Assembly: GCA_934792465.1 (NCBI GenBank)
Contig: CAKVOK010000001.1
Location: 1-64,000, forward strand
DNA from: an uncultured Clostridia bacterium
GTDB lineage: Bacteria; Bacillota; Clostridia; RUG12999
DNA length: 64,000 nt
Reading direction: 5' to 3'
The position numbers and the translations under genes were made by a program. Of this stretch, positions 17,341 through 26,748 are shown in pieces. Positions within the stretch are counted from its first letter, which is position 1. Every line of letters begins with the position of its first letter. The notes below the pieces were generated by a model. That model saw only the letters and a program-made list of their open reading frames with translations, ran no database searches and was not told the DNA's origin.

Positions 17341-19116
17341 ATGTTTAAAAAAAGTATCTTTGCATTATGTGTTTTTACATTGGTGTTATCTTCATGTACG
17401 ATAATCAAGCCCGTAAGCGATACGGATGAAAAAGGAAACTATATTGTGCCGAAAAAGCAGCTGAAACTCACCGTATGGAATCCGGCGGATTTTGAGGAAA
17501 AGCAAATTTCCGACAAAGATGTCGTAGCGGATTGGCTCACCGAAAAAACCAATGTTACCGTATCGAAAATCTACGGAAACAACGGCAAGCTTTGGACAGA
17601 CCGTCTTGCACAGCTTGTTATGGACGGTCAGCTGCCGAATATAGTAAATGCTTCGGGCGGCGAGGGTATGCTGCAATTTCTGAAGCTTGATAAAATCAAG
17701 AAAGTGTACAAGCTGACAGAAACCGAAATCAAGGAATACGCTCCGAATTTGTGGAAAAGAACTCCGAAAGAATATTGGGATTATCTGAAAAACAAGGACG
17801 GGGATATTATAGGTATTCCGTATGATTTGCCGATTGATGAGCCGAAAACACTGAAAGGCTGTTCGGACGATGAAAAAGCATATATAAAAAAATATGCGCA
17901 ATACGAAAACGATATTTTCCCGCAGAAAGGTAAATGTCTGTGGATTCGTGACGATATTCTGAAAGACTTTTATCCGGAAGCAAAATCGTGGAAGGAGATA
18001 GCGGCACTGGAGGGAGAGTTTCTCGGCGACGAGCTGCTTGACATACCCATATCCGCAACGGAAGAATACATAGATTTTATGTACGGCATAGGTGAGAGGG
18101 AATATGCGGCACAGAACAACAAAAAGGTGTTCGCTTTCGGATATTGCGGAGAAAATGCCGCTTCCGACATAAATATGCTCGGAGCGGATATGTACGGATA
18201 TAAGAATCGTGATTTGTTTACTTCTTGGAACGGCGATAAAATAAATCTTATGCTTGATGATGAAATTGTGATGTCGGCACTCAGAACGCAGAACAAAATG
18301 ATTTACGACGGTATAATAAACGGCGAAAGCATAAACGATACGGAAAAAGAGTATATCGCAAAGGTTCTTAACGGTCAGTATGCGATTATCGCACCGAGCA
18401 TCGGTGGAGAAGAAATAAATAAAATGCTTCGTGAGAACGGCAGAACATTCAGATATCGCCCGTTTCTGACAAATATAACGAGCGAATACGAGCCGTACAG
18501 AGAAAAGGACATCTGGGGCGGTGCAATATGTATTTTGAACAACCTGAGTGCGGCACAGGTTCACCAGCTTTTGAACTGGATAAACGTACGCTACAGCGAT
18601 GAATTTGAATCCGTGAACAACTGGGGAACGAAAAAAATGTATACAGAAAACGATTCGGGAAAACGGCTTTTTAAAAATGACAGACTGAACAGATATTTCA
18701 TACTCGGAGAAAAAAATGCAATTCAAAGCGAAAGCGAGCTATACGGTATTTCCGGAGGCGGAAGTCTTTTGAATATCCTGCCGTCGAAGGTCGGGAAATA
18801 TACTCCGTCTGTGATGTATCAAAGCAGCTCTGCAAGTCTTAGTACGGAAAGCCGTCTTAGATTTTCTCCGGGCAGCGCACACGTTTCGGCGTTGCGGACG
18901 AAGCCTACGGCGGATATAACAAGCAGTATATATACCGGTATTCCGGAGGTAACGGAGTTTTTGACACGCAAGAACGAAATTGAAACGGAGGCAAAACGTA
19001 TACTTCTTAAAGCACCGGAAGAATTTGATACGAAATGGACGGAATTTATCGGAAAGGTACATACGGTTACCGATATTTCCGCAATGGAAGAAAAAATGAC
19101 AGCTGCGGTTAGGTAG
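17341..19116 (+). CDS. Large extracellular solute-binding lipoprotein, orphan
   Basis: 591 residues. A signal peptide ends in lipobox LVLSSC with Cys19. The mature part resembles the large family 1 binding proteins used with carbohydrate or oligosaccharide ABC importers (LKLTVWNPADFEEKQ at the start, DRLAQLVMDGQLPNIVNAS, later NLSAAQVHQLLNWINVRY). No permease or ATPase gene lies next to it, so it may use a distant transporter or act as a sensor partner for the histidine kinase at the head of the operon; the latter is speculative. RBS AAAGGAGG is strong. Confidence 0.8.
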   Translation: MFKKSIFALCVFTLVLSSCTIIKPVSDTDEKGNYIVPKKQLKLTVWNPADFEEKQISDKDVVADWLTEKTNVTVSKIYGNNGKLWTDRLAQLVMDGQLPNIVNASGGEGMLQFLKLDKIKKVYKLTETEIKEYAPNLWKRTPKEYWDYLKNKDGDIIGIPYDLPIDEPKTLKGCSDDEKAYIKKYAQYENDIFPQKGKCLWIRDDILKDFYPEAKSWKEIAALEGEFLGDELLDIPISATEEYIDFMYGIGEREYAAQNNKKVFAFGYCGENAASDINMLGADMYGYKNRDLFTSWNGDKINLMLDDEIVMSALRTQNKMIYDGIINGESINDTEKEYIAKVLNGQYAIIAPSIGGEEINKMLRENGRTFRYRPFLTNITSEYEPYREKDIWGGAICILNNLSAAQVHQLLNWINVRYSDEFESVNNWGTKKMYTENDSGKRLFKNDRLNRYFILGEKNAIQSESELYGISGGGSLLNILPSKVGKYTPSVMYQSSSASLSTESRLRFSPGSAHVSALRTKPTADITSSIYTGIPEVTEFLTRKNEIETEAKRILLKAPEEFDTKWTEFIGKVHTVTDISAMEEKMTAAVR

Positions 19117-19133
19117 ACACGGGGATTTTTACT

Positions 19134-19670
19134 ATGAAAAAATTATGGACATTATTTATTACCTTTGCCAAGATAGGGGCATTTACGTTCGGCGGCGGAA
19201 TGGCTATGCTTGCCGTGCTTCAGGACGAAATAACCGAAAAGAGAAAATGGGCTGCTGCCGAGGAAATGCTGGATTATTATGCGATTGCACAGTGCACTCC
19301 CGGTGTTATCGCCGTGAATACGGCGACGTTTATAGGTACGAAGCAGGCAGGGATTGCCGGTGGAATTGCCGCAACCTTGGGCGTGGTATTTCCGTCCGTG
19401 ATTGTAATAACTGTTATAGCGGCATTCCTCAGAAATTTTCTGGAATATGAAATTGTAAAGCATATTTTAAACGGAGTTAAAGTCGCTGTCGCCGTGATTA
19501 TTGTCAATGCGCTGATTTCTCTCGGGAAGACGGCACTTACCGACAAAATCTGCATCGGCATAGCCGCTGTATCGTTTGTTTTGTCGGTCGTGTTTTCGGT
19601 TTCTCCGATATATACGGTGATTGCCGCCGCTGCTGCCGGAATACTCATAAAACGAGGTGAAAAAGCATGA
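19134..19670 (+). CDS. Chromate transporter family protein, N-half (ChrA-like)
   Basis: 178 residues, about five or six membrane segments. The family signature FTFGGGMAMLAVLQDE and the AQCTPGVIAVNTATFIG segment are present. ChrA proteins export chromate; in bacteria that never meet chromate the physiological substrate is uncertain. This is the split form, with two half-size genes that together match one long ChrA. Its stop overlaps the ATG of the next half (ATGA), so the two are translated together. The ribosome site is only GGGG. Confidence 0.88.
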   Translation: MKKLWTLFITFAKIGAFTFGGGMAMLAVLQDEITEKRKWAAAEEMLDYYAIAQCTPGVIAVNTATFIGTKQAGIAGGIAATLGVVFPSVIVITVIAAFLRNFLEYEIVKHILNGVKVAVAVIIVNALISLGKTALTDKICIGIAAVSFVLSVVFSVSPIYTVIAAAAAGILIKRGEKA

Positions 19671-20200
19671 TTTATATAAAGCTTTTTTATGCGTTTTTCA
19701 AAACGGGACTTTTCGCTATCGGCGGGGGATTGGCAACGATACCGTTTTTGTATGAAATTGCCGATAAATACGGCTGGTTTGCGAGAGATTTTATAGGTAC
19801 GATGGTAGCCGTGGCGGAATCCACGCCGGGGCCTATAGGAATAAATGCGGCAACATACGCCGGGTACACCGCCGCAGGTATGTTCGGCGGACTTGTTGCC
19901 ACACTCGGAATTATTTGTCCGTCGATTATTATAATTATTATAATATCAAAAATACTTGATAAATTCAAAAACAGCAGAAGCGTCCAATCCGCATTTTACG
20001 GAATACGCCCTGCCGTTATGGGTATGATTGGTTCTGTATCGCTGGAAATGATACGTCTTGCCGTTTTTGCGGGAAACAAGCTCGGCATTAAAGAACTGGT
20101 TCTTTTTGTCGTACTCCTTGCGACATCAAACAAAATCAAGCTGCACCCGATTTTTTGGATTGTAATAGCCGGTGCAATAGGCGGTATCGCCGCATTCTGA
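19667..20200 (+). CDS. Chromate transporter family protein, second half (ChrA-like)
   Basis: 177 residues with the same fold as its neighbour: GLFAIGGGLATIPFLYEIA and VAESTPGPIGINAATYAGY. The two halves probably form a heterodimer with opposite membrane topology, as for other split ChrA pairs. It is the last gene of the plus-strand run that starts with the two-component system. A short MITE-like palindrome follows and faces the convergent MBL gene. Confidence 0.88.
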   Translation: MIYIKLFYAFFKTGLFAIGGGLATIPFLYEIADKYGWFARDFIGTMVAVAESTPGPIGINAATYAGYTAAGMFGGLVATLGIICPSIIIIIIISKILDKFKNSRSVQSAFYGIRPAVMGMIGSVSLEMIRLAVFAGNKLGIKELVLFVVLLATSNKIKLHPIFWIVIAGAIGGIAAF

Positions 20201-20214
20201 TGACCGTAATTAAT

Positions 20215-20267
20215 GGGGCATTAGCAAAATGCACAGATCGCATAAAGCAATATTTTTCTAAAGCCCC
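20215..20267. repeat. MITE-like palindrome, short form (copy C)
   Basis: 53 bases bounded by GGGGC and GCCCC, with CGCATAAAGCAATATTTTTCTAAAGCCCC matching the end sequences of the long copy at 23851-24102. It is nested in a larger inverted repeat, CCGTAATTAA (20204-20213) and TTAATTACGG (20278-20287), so the whole structure may end transcription from both convergent genes. Confidence 0.65.
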
Positions 20268-20281
20268 AACACCCTCGTTAA

Positions 20282-21424
20282 TTACGGCTTACATATTTTA
20301 CACGCTTCGTAGCCTTTTGCGATGGCTTCGTCACGTGTACAATTCAGGTGAATTTTGTTTTCCTCACTCATTTTTGATACTGCTCTGCAATTCGCATAAT
20401 GAAATTTTTTCGTATTGCCGTTGCATATATATTCGTGAGTTTCGGCAAGCGGCGGTGTGGTTGTTTCCGCTATCGGTTCTGCTGCGGACAGTTCGGTGCG
20501 GGCTTCTGCCGTCGGATTCGTCTGCACATTCTCGTTTTTTGATGTTTTAAAGCTTACTGTTTTTCCGTCGCTTACGGCTATTATATCGCCTTGCATATCC
20601 GTTCTGTATACCTTAACATCGGCGTCACGCAGACGGCTCAATGTGTCCTCCGTCGGGTGTCCGTACGAATTTTTACCTACCGATATTACGGCATATTTCG
20701 GCATCACCTCACGCAAAAACGGATATGTTGCCGAGTTTTTGCTGCCGTGGTGCCCCACCTTCAATACGGTTGCCGATATATCATATCCGGCATCCAAAAT
20801 CTGTTGTTCCTCAATGCGTTCGGCATCGCCGGTGAACAAAAACGAGGTTTCGCCGTATATTACTTTCATTACTATAGAACCGTTGTTCCTGTCGTCCGCC
20901 GATTCGGTGACGGGACCGTAAAAATTTATTTTGCTGCTTGCAAAATCCATGCTTTCGCCGCATTTCGGGTGGCGTATTGTTATTTTCTGTTCAGCCGCTT
21001 TTTCCGTTATACTCCTGTATGCTCTCGTATCGGCAGGAGTTTCGGGAGCTAAGATGTTTTCTACCGTCATTTTCGCAAGCGGAGCGGAAAGACCGCCTAT
21101 ATGATCATCGTCGGCATGAGAACAAACGATATAATTCAATTTTTCGATATTCAGCTTCTTAAGATATGTATAAATAATGCTGCTGGCTTGCGGCTTTCCA
21201 CCGTCAATCAGCATAGCTTCGGCATCACACAGCACAAGAGCCGCATCGCCCTGCCCCACGTCTATAAAATGCACTTCAAAGCGATTTTCTGCCGTGGTTG
21301 TGTTTTCATCAACGGGAAATTCATCGCTTGCAAACGGCTGCTTGGCTGTTTCTTTCCTGCATGATGACAAGCCGAAAAGCAGACACACGGATAATAATAT
21401 ATATAAAAATTTCTTTGCTTTCAT
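20282..21424 (-). CDS. Secreted metallo-beta-lactamase-fold lipoprotein, ComEC-C-like
   Basis: 380 residues. Lipobox FGLSSC places it on the outer membrane face. The MBL domain (about 50-290) has HFIDVGQGDAALV, the metal motif SHADDDHIGG, LFTGDAERIEEQQI, KVGHHGSKNSATYPF and GHPTEDTLSRL, which is the pattern of the hydrolase domain of ComEC/Rec2 and its free-standing relatives. ComEC-type domains are thought to degrade DNA strands. The C-terminal 50 residues form a cysteine-rich module (NGNTKKFHYANC, LNCTRDEAIAKGYEACKICKP) resembling the Ada zinc-binding fold, a known partner of secreted nucleases. Extracellular nucleic acid hydrolysis is the best guess. Confidence 0.85.
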   Translation of the reverse strand: MKAKKFLYILLSVCLLFGLSSCRKETAKQPFASDEFPVDENTTTAENRFEVHFIDVGQGDAALVLCDAEAMLIDGGKPQASSIIYTYLKKLNIEKLNYIVCSHADDDHIGGLSAPLAKMTVENILAPETPADTRAYRSITEKAAEQKITIRHPKCGESMDFASSKINFYGPVTESADDRNNGSIVMKVIYGETSFLFTGDAERIEEQQILDAGYDISATVLKVGHHGSKNSATYPFLREVMPKYAVISVGKNSYGHPTEDTLSRLRDADVKVYRTDMQGDIIAVSDGKTVSFKTSKNENVQTNPTAEARTELSAAEPIAETTTPPLAETHEYICNGNTKKFHYANCRAVSKMSEENKIHLNCTRDEAIAKGYEACKICKP

Positions 21425-21447
21425 TTGCTTTAGTCTCCTTTATGCTC

Positions 21448-21476
21448 TTGACATATTGCCAAAGCGGTATTATAAT
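21448..21476 (+). promoter_or_regulatory. Promoter of the half-size EamA gene
   Basis: TTGACA (21448-21453), 17 bases, TATAAT (21471-21476), full consensus, with the ATG only about 20 bases after the -10 box. Confidence 0.85.
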
Positions 21477-21497
21477 ATAAGCAGGGAGGGAATAAAA

Positions 21498-21911
21498 ATG
21501 TGGTTTGTGTTTGCATTGCTGTCGTCCGTATTTGCGGCGGCAACTTCCATATTCGCTAAAATAGGAATTGAAAATATCAATTCAAACTTGGCTACCGCAA
21601 TCAGAACCGTTGTCGCCGGGATTTTTGCATGGGGCATAGTCTTTCTGACGAATAACGGAAAAGGTATTAATTCAATCAGCAGACGAAGCTGGATTTTTTT
21701 GATTTTATCCGGCATGGCAACGGGAATTTCGTGGTTGTTTTATTACAGAGCACTGCAGCTCGGAACAGCGTCAAAAGTTGCACCCGTTGACAAATTCAGT
21801 ATAGTACTGACAGTGCTTATGGCATTCTTTTTTCTGCACGAACAGCTTACCCTTAAGACCGTTATCGGAATACTGCTTATAACGGCAGGTACATTCGTTA
21901 TGATAATTTAA
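21498..21911 (+). CDS. Half-size EamA-family membrane protein
   Basis: 137 residues, one EamA repeat with about five membrane segments (ASIFAKIGIENINSNLATAIRT, then WLFYYRALQLGTASKVAPVD). Full DMT transporters carry two such repeats; single-repeat proteins are thought to act as antiparallel dimers. It is monocistronic with a full consensus promoter and a GGAGG site. It is convergent with truB. The substrate is unknown. Confidence 0.85.
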   Translation: MWFVFALLSSVFAAATSIFAKIGIENINSNLATAIRTVVAGIFAWGIVFLTNNGKGINSISRRSWIFLILSGMATGISWLFYYRALQLGTASKVAPVDKFSIVLTVLMAFFFLHEQLTLKTVIGILLITAGTFVMII

Positions 21912-21966
21912 TGACTGTTTCAATTGGGCTGCTGTCCCCGGCAGCTTGCTCGAACAGGGAATTAGT

Positions 21967-22830
21967 TTAAAAAAATGCGGTTTTCAGTTTCAGACACGGA
22001 TTATCGGGATTTACGCCTGTCGAAAGGCACAAAAACTTGTTTTTGTCCGAATAAACCCGATAGGTTTCGCCTATCTCGATTTCGTCCGCCGGGACTGTGC
22101 AGCCGTTCAAGAAGCGTTCCGTTTGTCGGCTGTCCGCATAATATGCCTTATATCCTTGAAGAAGCTCTTCGGGCGGCACAATATATTTTTCGGGCGACCT
22201 TGCAAATTCTTCGAGGGTGACGCTGCCCGTAACTTTGAACTGCCCGGAAGCCGTTCTCTCCAACGACTGCATAACAGCGCCGCATCCCAAAATCTGACCG
22301 ATGTCATGACAAACAGTTCGTATATATGTTCCCTTGGAACATTTTATATCAAGCACGGCGGTTTCGCCGTTGAAGTCTGAAATTTCTATATTATATACGG
22401 TTATTTTTCTCGGTTCCCGTTCTACCTCTATGCCTTTTCTTGCAAGGTTGCAGAGCTTTTTTCCGTTTATCTTTATTGCCGAATACATAGGCGGCAGCTG
22501 ATATATCTCTCCTATGAGCTGCGAAACGGCTTCGGAAAATTCTTCAAACGATATGTTCGGTTCGGATTCAGTCAAGATGTTTCCCGTTGCGTCCTGCGTA
22601 TCTGTTGTTATTCCAAGCCTTATAACGGCTTTGTATTCTTTGTTTGCTTCCGTTATGAATCCGGCAAGTTTTGTGCCTTTGCCTACGCATACGGGAAGCA
22701 CGCCGCAGGCTTCGGGGTCGAGAGTGCCGGTATGCCCGACTTTTTTAATTCCGAGTATTCGTCTTACCTTGTATATTACATCGTGCGAGGTGATGCCGAG
22801 CGGCTTGTATATATTTACAATTCCGTCCAT
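21967..22830 (-). CDS. truB: tRNA pseudouridine(55) synthase TruB
   Basis: Makes pseudouridine 55 in the T-loop of tRNAs. 287 residues. The start NIYKPLGITSHDV, the catalytic segment GHTGTLDPEACGVLPV (Asp near residue 38) and KGTYIRTVCHDIG are hallmarks. It is the last gene of the rimP-nusA operon, 18 bases after nrnA. In many Bacillota ribF follows truB; here it does not, the next gene being convergent. Length is normal. Confidence 0.95.
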   Translation of the reverse strand: MDGIVNIYKPLGITSHDVIYKVRRILGIKKVGHTGTLDPEACGVLPVCVGKGTKLAGFITEANKEYKAVIRLGITTDTQDATGNILTESEPNISFEEFSEAVSQLIGEIYQLPPMYSAIKINGKKLCNLARKGIEVEREPRKITVYNIEISDFNGETAVLDIKCSKGTYIRTVCHDIGQILGCGAVMQSLERTASGQFKVTGSVTLEEFARSPEKYIVPPEELLQGYKAYYADSRQTERFLNGCTVPADEIEIGETYRVYSDKNKFLCLSTGVNPDNPCLKLKTAFF

Positions 22831-22848
22831 ATATTAATTCTCCGTTCT

Positions 22849-23778
22849 TTAAACTAATTTTGCAGCCTGCTCCAAAAAGTGCCGTACCGCATTTTCAAAC
22901 GAATCGTTTATGGTACAGCCTGCGGCATTTATATGGCCTCCGCCACCGAATATTTTGCATAAAGCGGCGGCATTTATATCTCTTACGGAGCGCACACTTA
23001 CTTTCACTGTGGACTCGTCACGCTGTTTGAATAAAATACCGATTTTTGTCCCCTCTATATTCAATGCGTCGTTCACAAGACCGTTGAGCAAATCCTCATT
23101 TTGAGTATCCTCTTTTTTTACTGCGAGATAGTGAATATCACCGCCGTTTATCTCCTGCATCTGCGCCAGCAGCCGAACTTGGAGCTCGAAAGCTTCTTTC
23201 GTTTTCACATCAAAAATCATGTGATTTACATATCCCGCATCAACGTAATCTATAAGCTCGGCGAGCGAAAGCAATGTGTTTTTCGTTGTATTGGAATAGC
23301 GGCAACAGCCGGAATCCGTCATAATGCCTATATATACGGGTTCTGCAATCTTCTTTGTGAGCCGAATATTCATTATTTTAAACAAACGCTGCACTATTTC
23401 CGAAGCGGCAGCGGCAGCCGTATCCGTAAAATGATTTTCGCAAAGCGGCATATCTGTTATGTGGTGGTCGATAACTATTTTTTCTTTTGCGGCTTCAAAA
23501 AGCGGAGCACATTTTCCGCAACGTGAGAGTTCGCCGAAATCAAGACATATAACGCAGTCGGATTGAATGTTTTCATTATAAATCACAGGTGAAAACCCCA
23601 TAAATTCAAAATCATGGCTTATCGGTTCTTCCAAAACGACATCAGTATTTACACCGATGCTTTCGAGTGCATATTTAAGTCCGAAGCTGCTGCCGTATGC
23701 GTCGCCGTCAGGATTCGTATGTGTAATTATCACTGCATTTTTCTGTTTTTTTAATATTTCGGCAATTTTGTTCAGCAT
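22849..23778 (-). CDS. nrnA: DHH-family bifunctional oligoribonuclease/PAP phosphatase NrnA
   Basis: Degrades short RNA oligomers and dephosphorylates pAp. 309 residues from the ATG behind GGGGGA; an upstream in-frame start at 23832 has no site. Motifs: THTNPDGDAYGSS (metal site), DFGE, VIDHHITD (DHH) and GGGGHINAAG near the C-terminus (DHHA1). The usual position between rbfA and truB is kept. A 250-base MITE-like insertion separates it from rbfA, which may lower its coupling to the upstream genes. Confidence 0.93.
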   Translation of the reverse strand: MLNKIAEILKKQKNAVIITHTNPDGDAYGSSFGLKYALESIGVNTDVVLEEPISHDFEFMGFSPVIYNENIQSDCVICLDFGELSRCGKCAPLFEAAKEKIVIDHHITDMPLCENHFTDTAAAAASEIVQRLFKIMNIRLTKKIAEPVYIGIMTDSGCCRYSNTTKNTLLSLAELIDYVDAGYVNHMIFDVKTKEAFELQVRLLAQMQEINGGDIHYLAVKKEDTQNEDLLNGLVNDALNIEGTKIGILFKQRDESTVKVSVRSVRDINAAALCKIFGGGGHINAAGCTINDSFENAVRHFLEQAAKLV

Positions 23779-23850
23779 GGATAAATTCCCCCTTTTATAA
23801 AATATACAGGAGTTGCAGAAAAATGATTTCATTTTACCGCAACTCCCGGT

Positions 23851-24102
23851 GGGGCTTTAGAAAAATAGTGCAGAATGGACAAACTGAGCAAAAGCAAGAC
23901 AGCGTCCTTGCTTTTGGTAGCCGAAGATGTCAGGCAATCGGCGAAGTTTGTTCACAGCATAAAGCAATATTTATCTTGAAAATTCGTCCTAAAACGAATT
24001 TCAACATCTGTTTCTGTTATTTTTTTGTAATCCGTTGTTTTCCTTTAACCTTTGATGTTAGTATTTTTTTGCTTTATGCGGTCTGTACATTTTTATAAAG
24101 CC
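23851..24102. repeat. MITE-like element, long form (copy A)
   Basis: This fills the gap of 332 bases between rbfA and nrnA. Left end GGCTTTAGAAAAAT (23853-23866) matches the inverse of right end ATTTTTATAAAGCC (24089-24102) at 13 of 14 positions. Inside, GCATAAAGCAA (23957-23967) and TTGCTTTATGC (24069-24079) form a perfect inverted repeat, and AATTCGT..ACGAATT forms a smaller hairpin. No reading frame of note. Related copies lie at 20215, 39448 and 47339. Confidence 0.75.
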
Positions 24103-24110
24103 AATACGCA

Positions 24111-24452
24111 TTATTTTTTCTTATCTATATCCGCAAGCACTTGCGCTATATGCGCACCGTATTCTATAGAAGTGTCGAGTACAAATGTAAATTCGGGTAT
24201 ATAGCGTATTGTGAGCTGTTTGCCTATTTCTCTGCGTATGAACCCCTTGGCGCTGTTCAGTCCTTTTATGGCGTCGTCCTTGTTTTCGCCCATAACGCTG
24301 ACGAATACCTTTGCATATTTGAAATCTTTCGTCACATTCACAGATACTACGGACGTAAATTCCGGTATTCTGGGGTCTTTAAGACTGCGTATTATAGGCA
24401 CGAGTTCACGTTTTATTTCTTCGGAAACTCTTTCCGTTCTGTCAAATCCCAT
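24111..24452 (-). CDS. rbfA: 30S ribosome-binding factor RbfA
   Basis: Assists late maturation of the 30S subunit and 16S rRNA 5' end processing. 113 residues; start MGFDRTERVSEEIKREL, then DPRIPEFTSVVSVNVTKDFKYAKVFVS and the closing RYIPEFTFVLDTSIEYGAHI, all typical. The ATG at 24452 is preferred over the in-frame start at 24482 because family members begin this way. It follows infB by 58 bases in the standard order. Confidence 0.93.
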   Translation of the reverse strand: MGFDRTERVSEEIKRELVPIIRSLKDPRIPEFTSVVSVNVTKDFKYAKVFVSVMGENKDDAIKGLNSAKGFIRREIGKQLTIRYIPEFTFVLDTSIEYGAHIAQVLADIDKKK

Positions 24453-24510
24453 AATAATTTTGCCTTTCCGGAACCGTAACAAAATGATGATTTTGTCTCA
24501 GCTCCATATC

Positions 24511-26748
24511 TTAACTTCTTTCTACTTCTTCCATTACAAATGCTTCTATAATGTCGCCCTCTTTCAGGTCGTTGAATTTTTCGATACTCAGACCGCATTC
24601 ATAACCCTCGGCAACTTCTTTTACGTCGTCCTTGAAACGTTTGAGAGAACTCAAAAGTCCTTCATGAACGACTATACCGTCGCGAACAATTCTTACCTGG
24701 CTGTTTCTGCCGATTTTGCCGTCCGTTACATGGCAGCCGGCGATAGTTCCGACACCCGACACCTTGAACAGCTGACGGATTTCCGCATGACCGGTTACGG
24801 CTTCTTTAAATTCGGGAGCAAGCATACCTTTCATTGCGGCTTCTATTTCTTCGATGGCCTGGTAAATTATTCTGTACAGACGAACGTCTACTTTTTTGTC
24901 ATGTGCAAATTCTACGGCACCGTTCGTAGGTCTTACGTTAAATCCTACTATGATTGCGTTTGAAGCATCGGCAAGCATAACGTCGGATTCGTTTACCGCA
25001 CCTACGCCGCCGTGGATAATGTTTACACGTACTTCATCGTTGGAAAGCTTCTCAAGCGACTGTTTAACGGCTTCCACAGAACCTTGAACGTCAGCTTTTA
25101 CGATGATGTTGAGGTCTTTAACCTCGCCGGAATTTATGCGGCTGAACAAATCGTCAAGTGATACGAGCTTTCTGGAGCTCTGCTGTTCTTCTTTGATTTT
25201 GAATTTTCTTGCTTCCACAACGTTCTTTGCCATTTTTTCGTTGTCAACGCAGTAGAATATATCTCCGCCCTCCGGCACGTCGGAAAGACCGAGTATTTCG
25301 ACCGGAGTGGAAGGTGTTGCTTCCGTTACTTTTTTGCCTCTGTAATCCGTCATTGCACGGATTTTGCCTATTGCTGTTCCGGCAACGATTAAATCGCCTG
25401 TGTGGAGCGTACCGTTCTGAACAAGCACGGTTGCCACGCTTCCTTTTGCACGGTCGAGTCTTGATTCTATTACAGTACCCTTTGCTTTTCTGTTCGGGTT
25501 CGCTTTGAGCTCTTTAATATCTGCAACGAGTATAACCATTTCGAGGAGAGTGTCTATGCCCTCGCCGGTATGAGCAGATACGGGAACGCAGATTGTATCT
25601 CCGCCCCAATCCTCCGGAACAAGGTCATACTGTGCAAGCTCCTGCATTACACGTTCCGGACTTGCACCCTGGCGGTCGATTTTGTTTATGGCAACGATTG
25701 TCGTAACACCTGCCGCTTTAGCGTGGTTTATAGCCTCGACAGTCTGCGGCATAACACCGTCATCTGCGGCAACTACGAGTATTGCAATATCCGTCACCTG
25801 TGCGCCTCTGGCACGCATAGCCGTGAACGCTTCGTGTCCCGGTGTGTCGAGGAACGTTATTATTCTGTCATTTACGGTAACGCTGTATGCACCGATGTGC
25901 TGGGTAATTCCGCCTGCTTCGGTAGCCGTTACGTGGCTGCTTCTTATTCTGTCCAAAAGTGATGTTTTACCGTGGTCAACGTGACCCATAACGACAACTA
26001 CAGGCGGACGGGGAAGAAGATTCTCCGGAGCGTCGGGAACATCGTTGAAAAGAATATCTTCGTCCGTAACTATGATTTCTTTTTCGACTTCTGCGCCGAG
26101 TTCTTCGGCAATCAGCGAAGCGGTATCAAAATCTATGGTATCGTTGATTCCTGCCATTGTGCCGAGCATCATCAGATTTTTGATTATTTCGGCGGCGGCT
26201 TTTTTCAGCCTTTCTGCAAGCTCGCCGACGGTGATTTCGTCCGGAATAAGTACGTGGAGTTTTTCTTTTTTCTCTTTTGCCGGCTGTTTTTTCAGCTTAT
26301 CGAGATTTTCTTTTTTCTCCTTTGGTTTTTTATTGTTCTGTTTTTTTATTTTCTGCTTTTTGGTAGTCTTGTCGTCAACCTCCGGCAGTATTTCCTGAAG
26401 CCTGGATTCTTCCTCGAATTTTTGCAGGTCAACGGCGTTTGCACGCGTGTCTACATGACGTTTTTCGCGAGGAACTTCGATTTTTTCTTTTTCATCTTCC
26501 GGTTTCTGCTCTTCGGCTTTTTCTGCTTTCGGCTTCTTATCTTCCTTTTTGATTTTTTCTTTTTTAACAATAGGTGTTCCGTCATCGTATTTCTTTGTTA
26601 TTGCGTCAAATACGATGTTCAGCTGATCATCGTCCAAACTGCTTGAACTCACCTTTTTTTCTATTCCGCATTCCTTTACGATTGCCAAAAGTTCTTTTGG
26701 AGCGAGTTCAAAGCTTTTGGCAAGCTCACTGATTTTGATTTTTGTCAT
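24511..26748 (-). CDS. infB: Translation initiation factor IF-2
   Basis: GTPase that brings initiator tRNA to the 30S subunit. 745 residues from the ATG behind GGAGGT. The IF2_N domain is at 1-50, a Lys/Glu-rich linker at about 60-165, and a second N-domain follows. The G domain has GHVDHGKT (255-262), DTPGHEAF and NKIDR. Domains II to IV extend to the EGYECGLSIEKFNDLKEGD end. The start lies 23 bases inside the end of ylxQ. Length is typical for Clostridia. Confidence 0.97.
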   Translation of the reverse strand: MTKIKISELAKSFELAPKELLAIVKECGIEKKVSSSSLDDDQLNIVFDAITKKYDDGTPIVKKEKIKKEDKKPKAEKAEEQKPEDEKEKIEVPREKRHVDTRANAVDLQKFEEESRLQEILPEVDDKTTKKQKIKKQNNKKPKEKKENLDKLKKQPAKEKKEKLHVLIPDEITVGELAERLKKAAAEIIKNLMMLGTMAGINDTIDFDTASLIAEELGAEVEKEIIVTDEDILFNDVPDAPENLLPRPPVVVVMGHVDHGKTSLLDRIRSSHVTATEAGGITQHIGAYSVTVNDRIITFLDTPGHEAFTAMRARGAQVTDIAILVVAADDGVMPQTVEAINHAKAAGVTTIVAINKIDRQGASPERVMQELAQYDLVPEDWGGDTICVPVSAHTGEGIDTLLEMVILVADIKELKANPNRKAKGTVIESRLDRAKGSVATVLVQNGTLHTGDLIVAGTAIGKIRAMTDYRGKKVTEATPSTPVEILGLSDVPEGGDIFYCVDNEKMAKNVVEARKFKIKEEQQSSRKLVSLDDLFSRINSGEVKDLNIIVKADVQGSVEAVKQSLEKLSNDEVRVNIIHGGVGAVNESDVMLADASNAIIVGFNVRPTNGAVEFAHDKKVDVRLYRIIYQAIEEIEAAMKGMLAPEFKEAVTGHAEIRQLFKVSGVGTIAGCHVTDGKIGRNSQVRIVRDGIVVHEGLLSSLKRFKDDVKEVAEGYECGLSIEKFNDLKEGDIIEAFVMEEVERS

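Noticed and set aside
17392..18726. Long open frame on the minus strand opposite the solute-binding lipoprotein gene
   Set aside because: It lies fully inside a convincing plus-strand gene, lacks a ribosome site and its translation is Phe/Tyr/Cys/Arg-rich without family features.
19188..19205. GGCGGCGGAATGG match resembling the leader hairpin
   Set aside because: It lies inside the first ChrA gene and encodes the conserved FGGGMA motif.
19134..20200. Frameshifted single chrA gene
   Set aside because: Both halves have their own start and signature motif and the ATGA overlap is typical of genuine split ChrA pairs.
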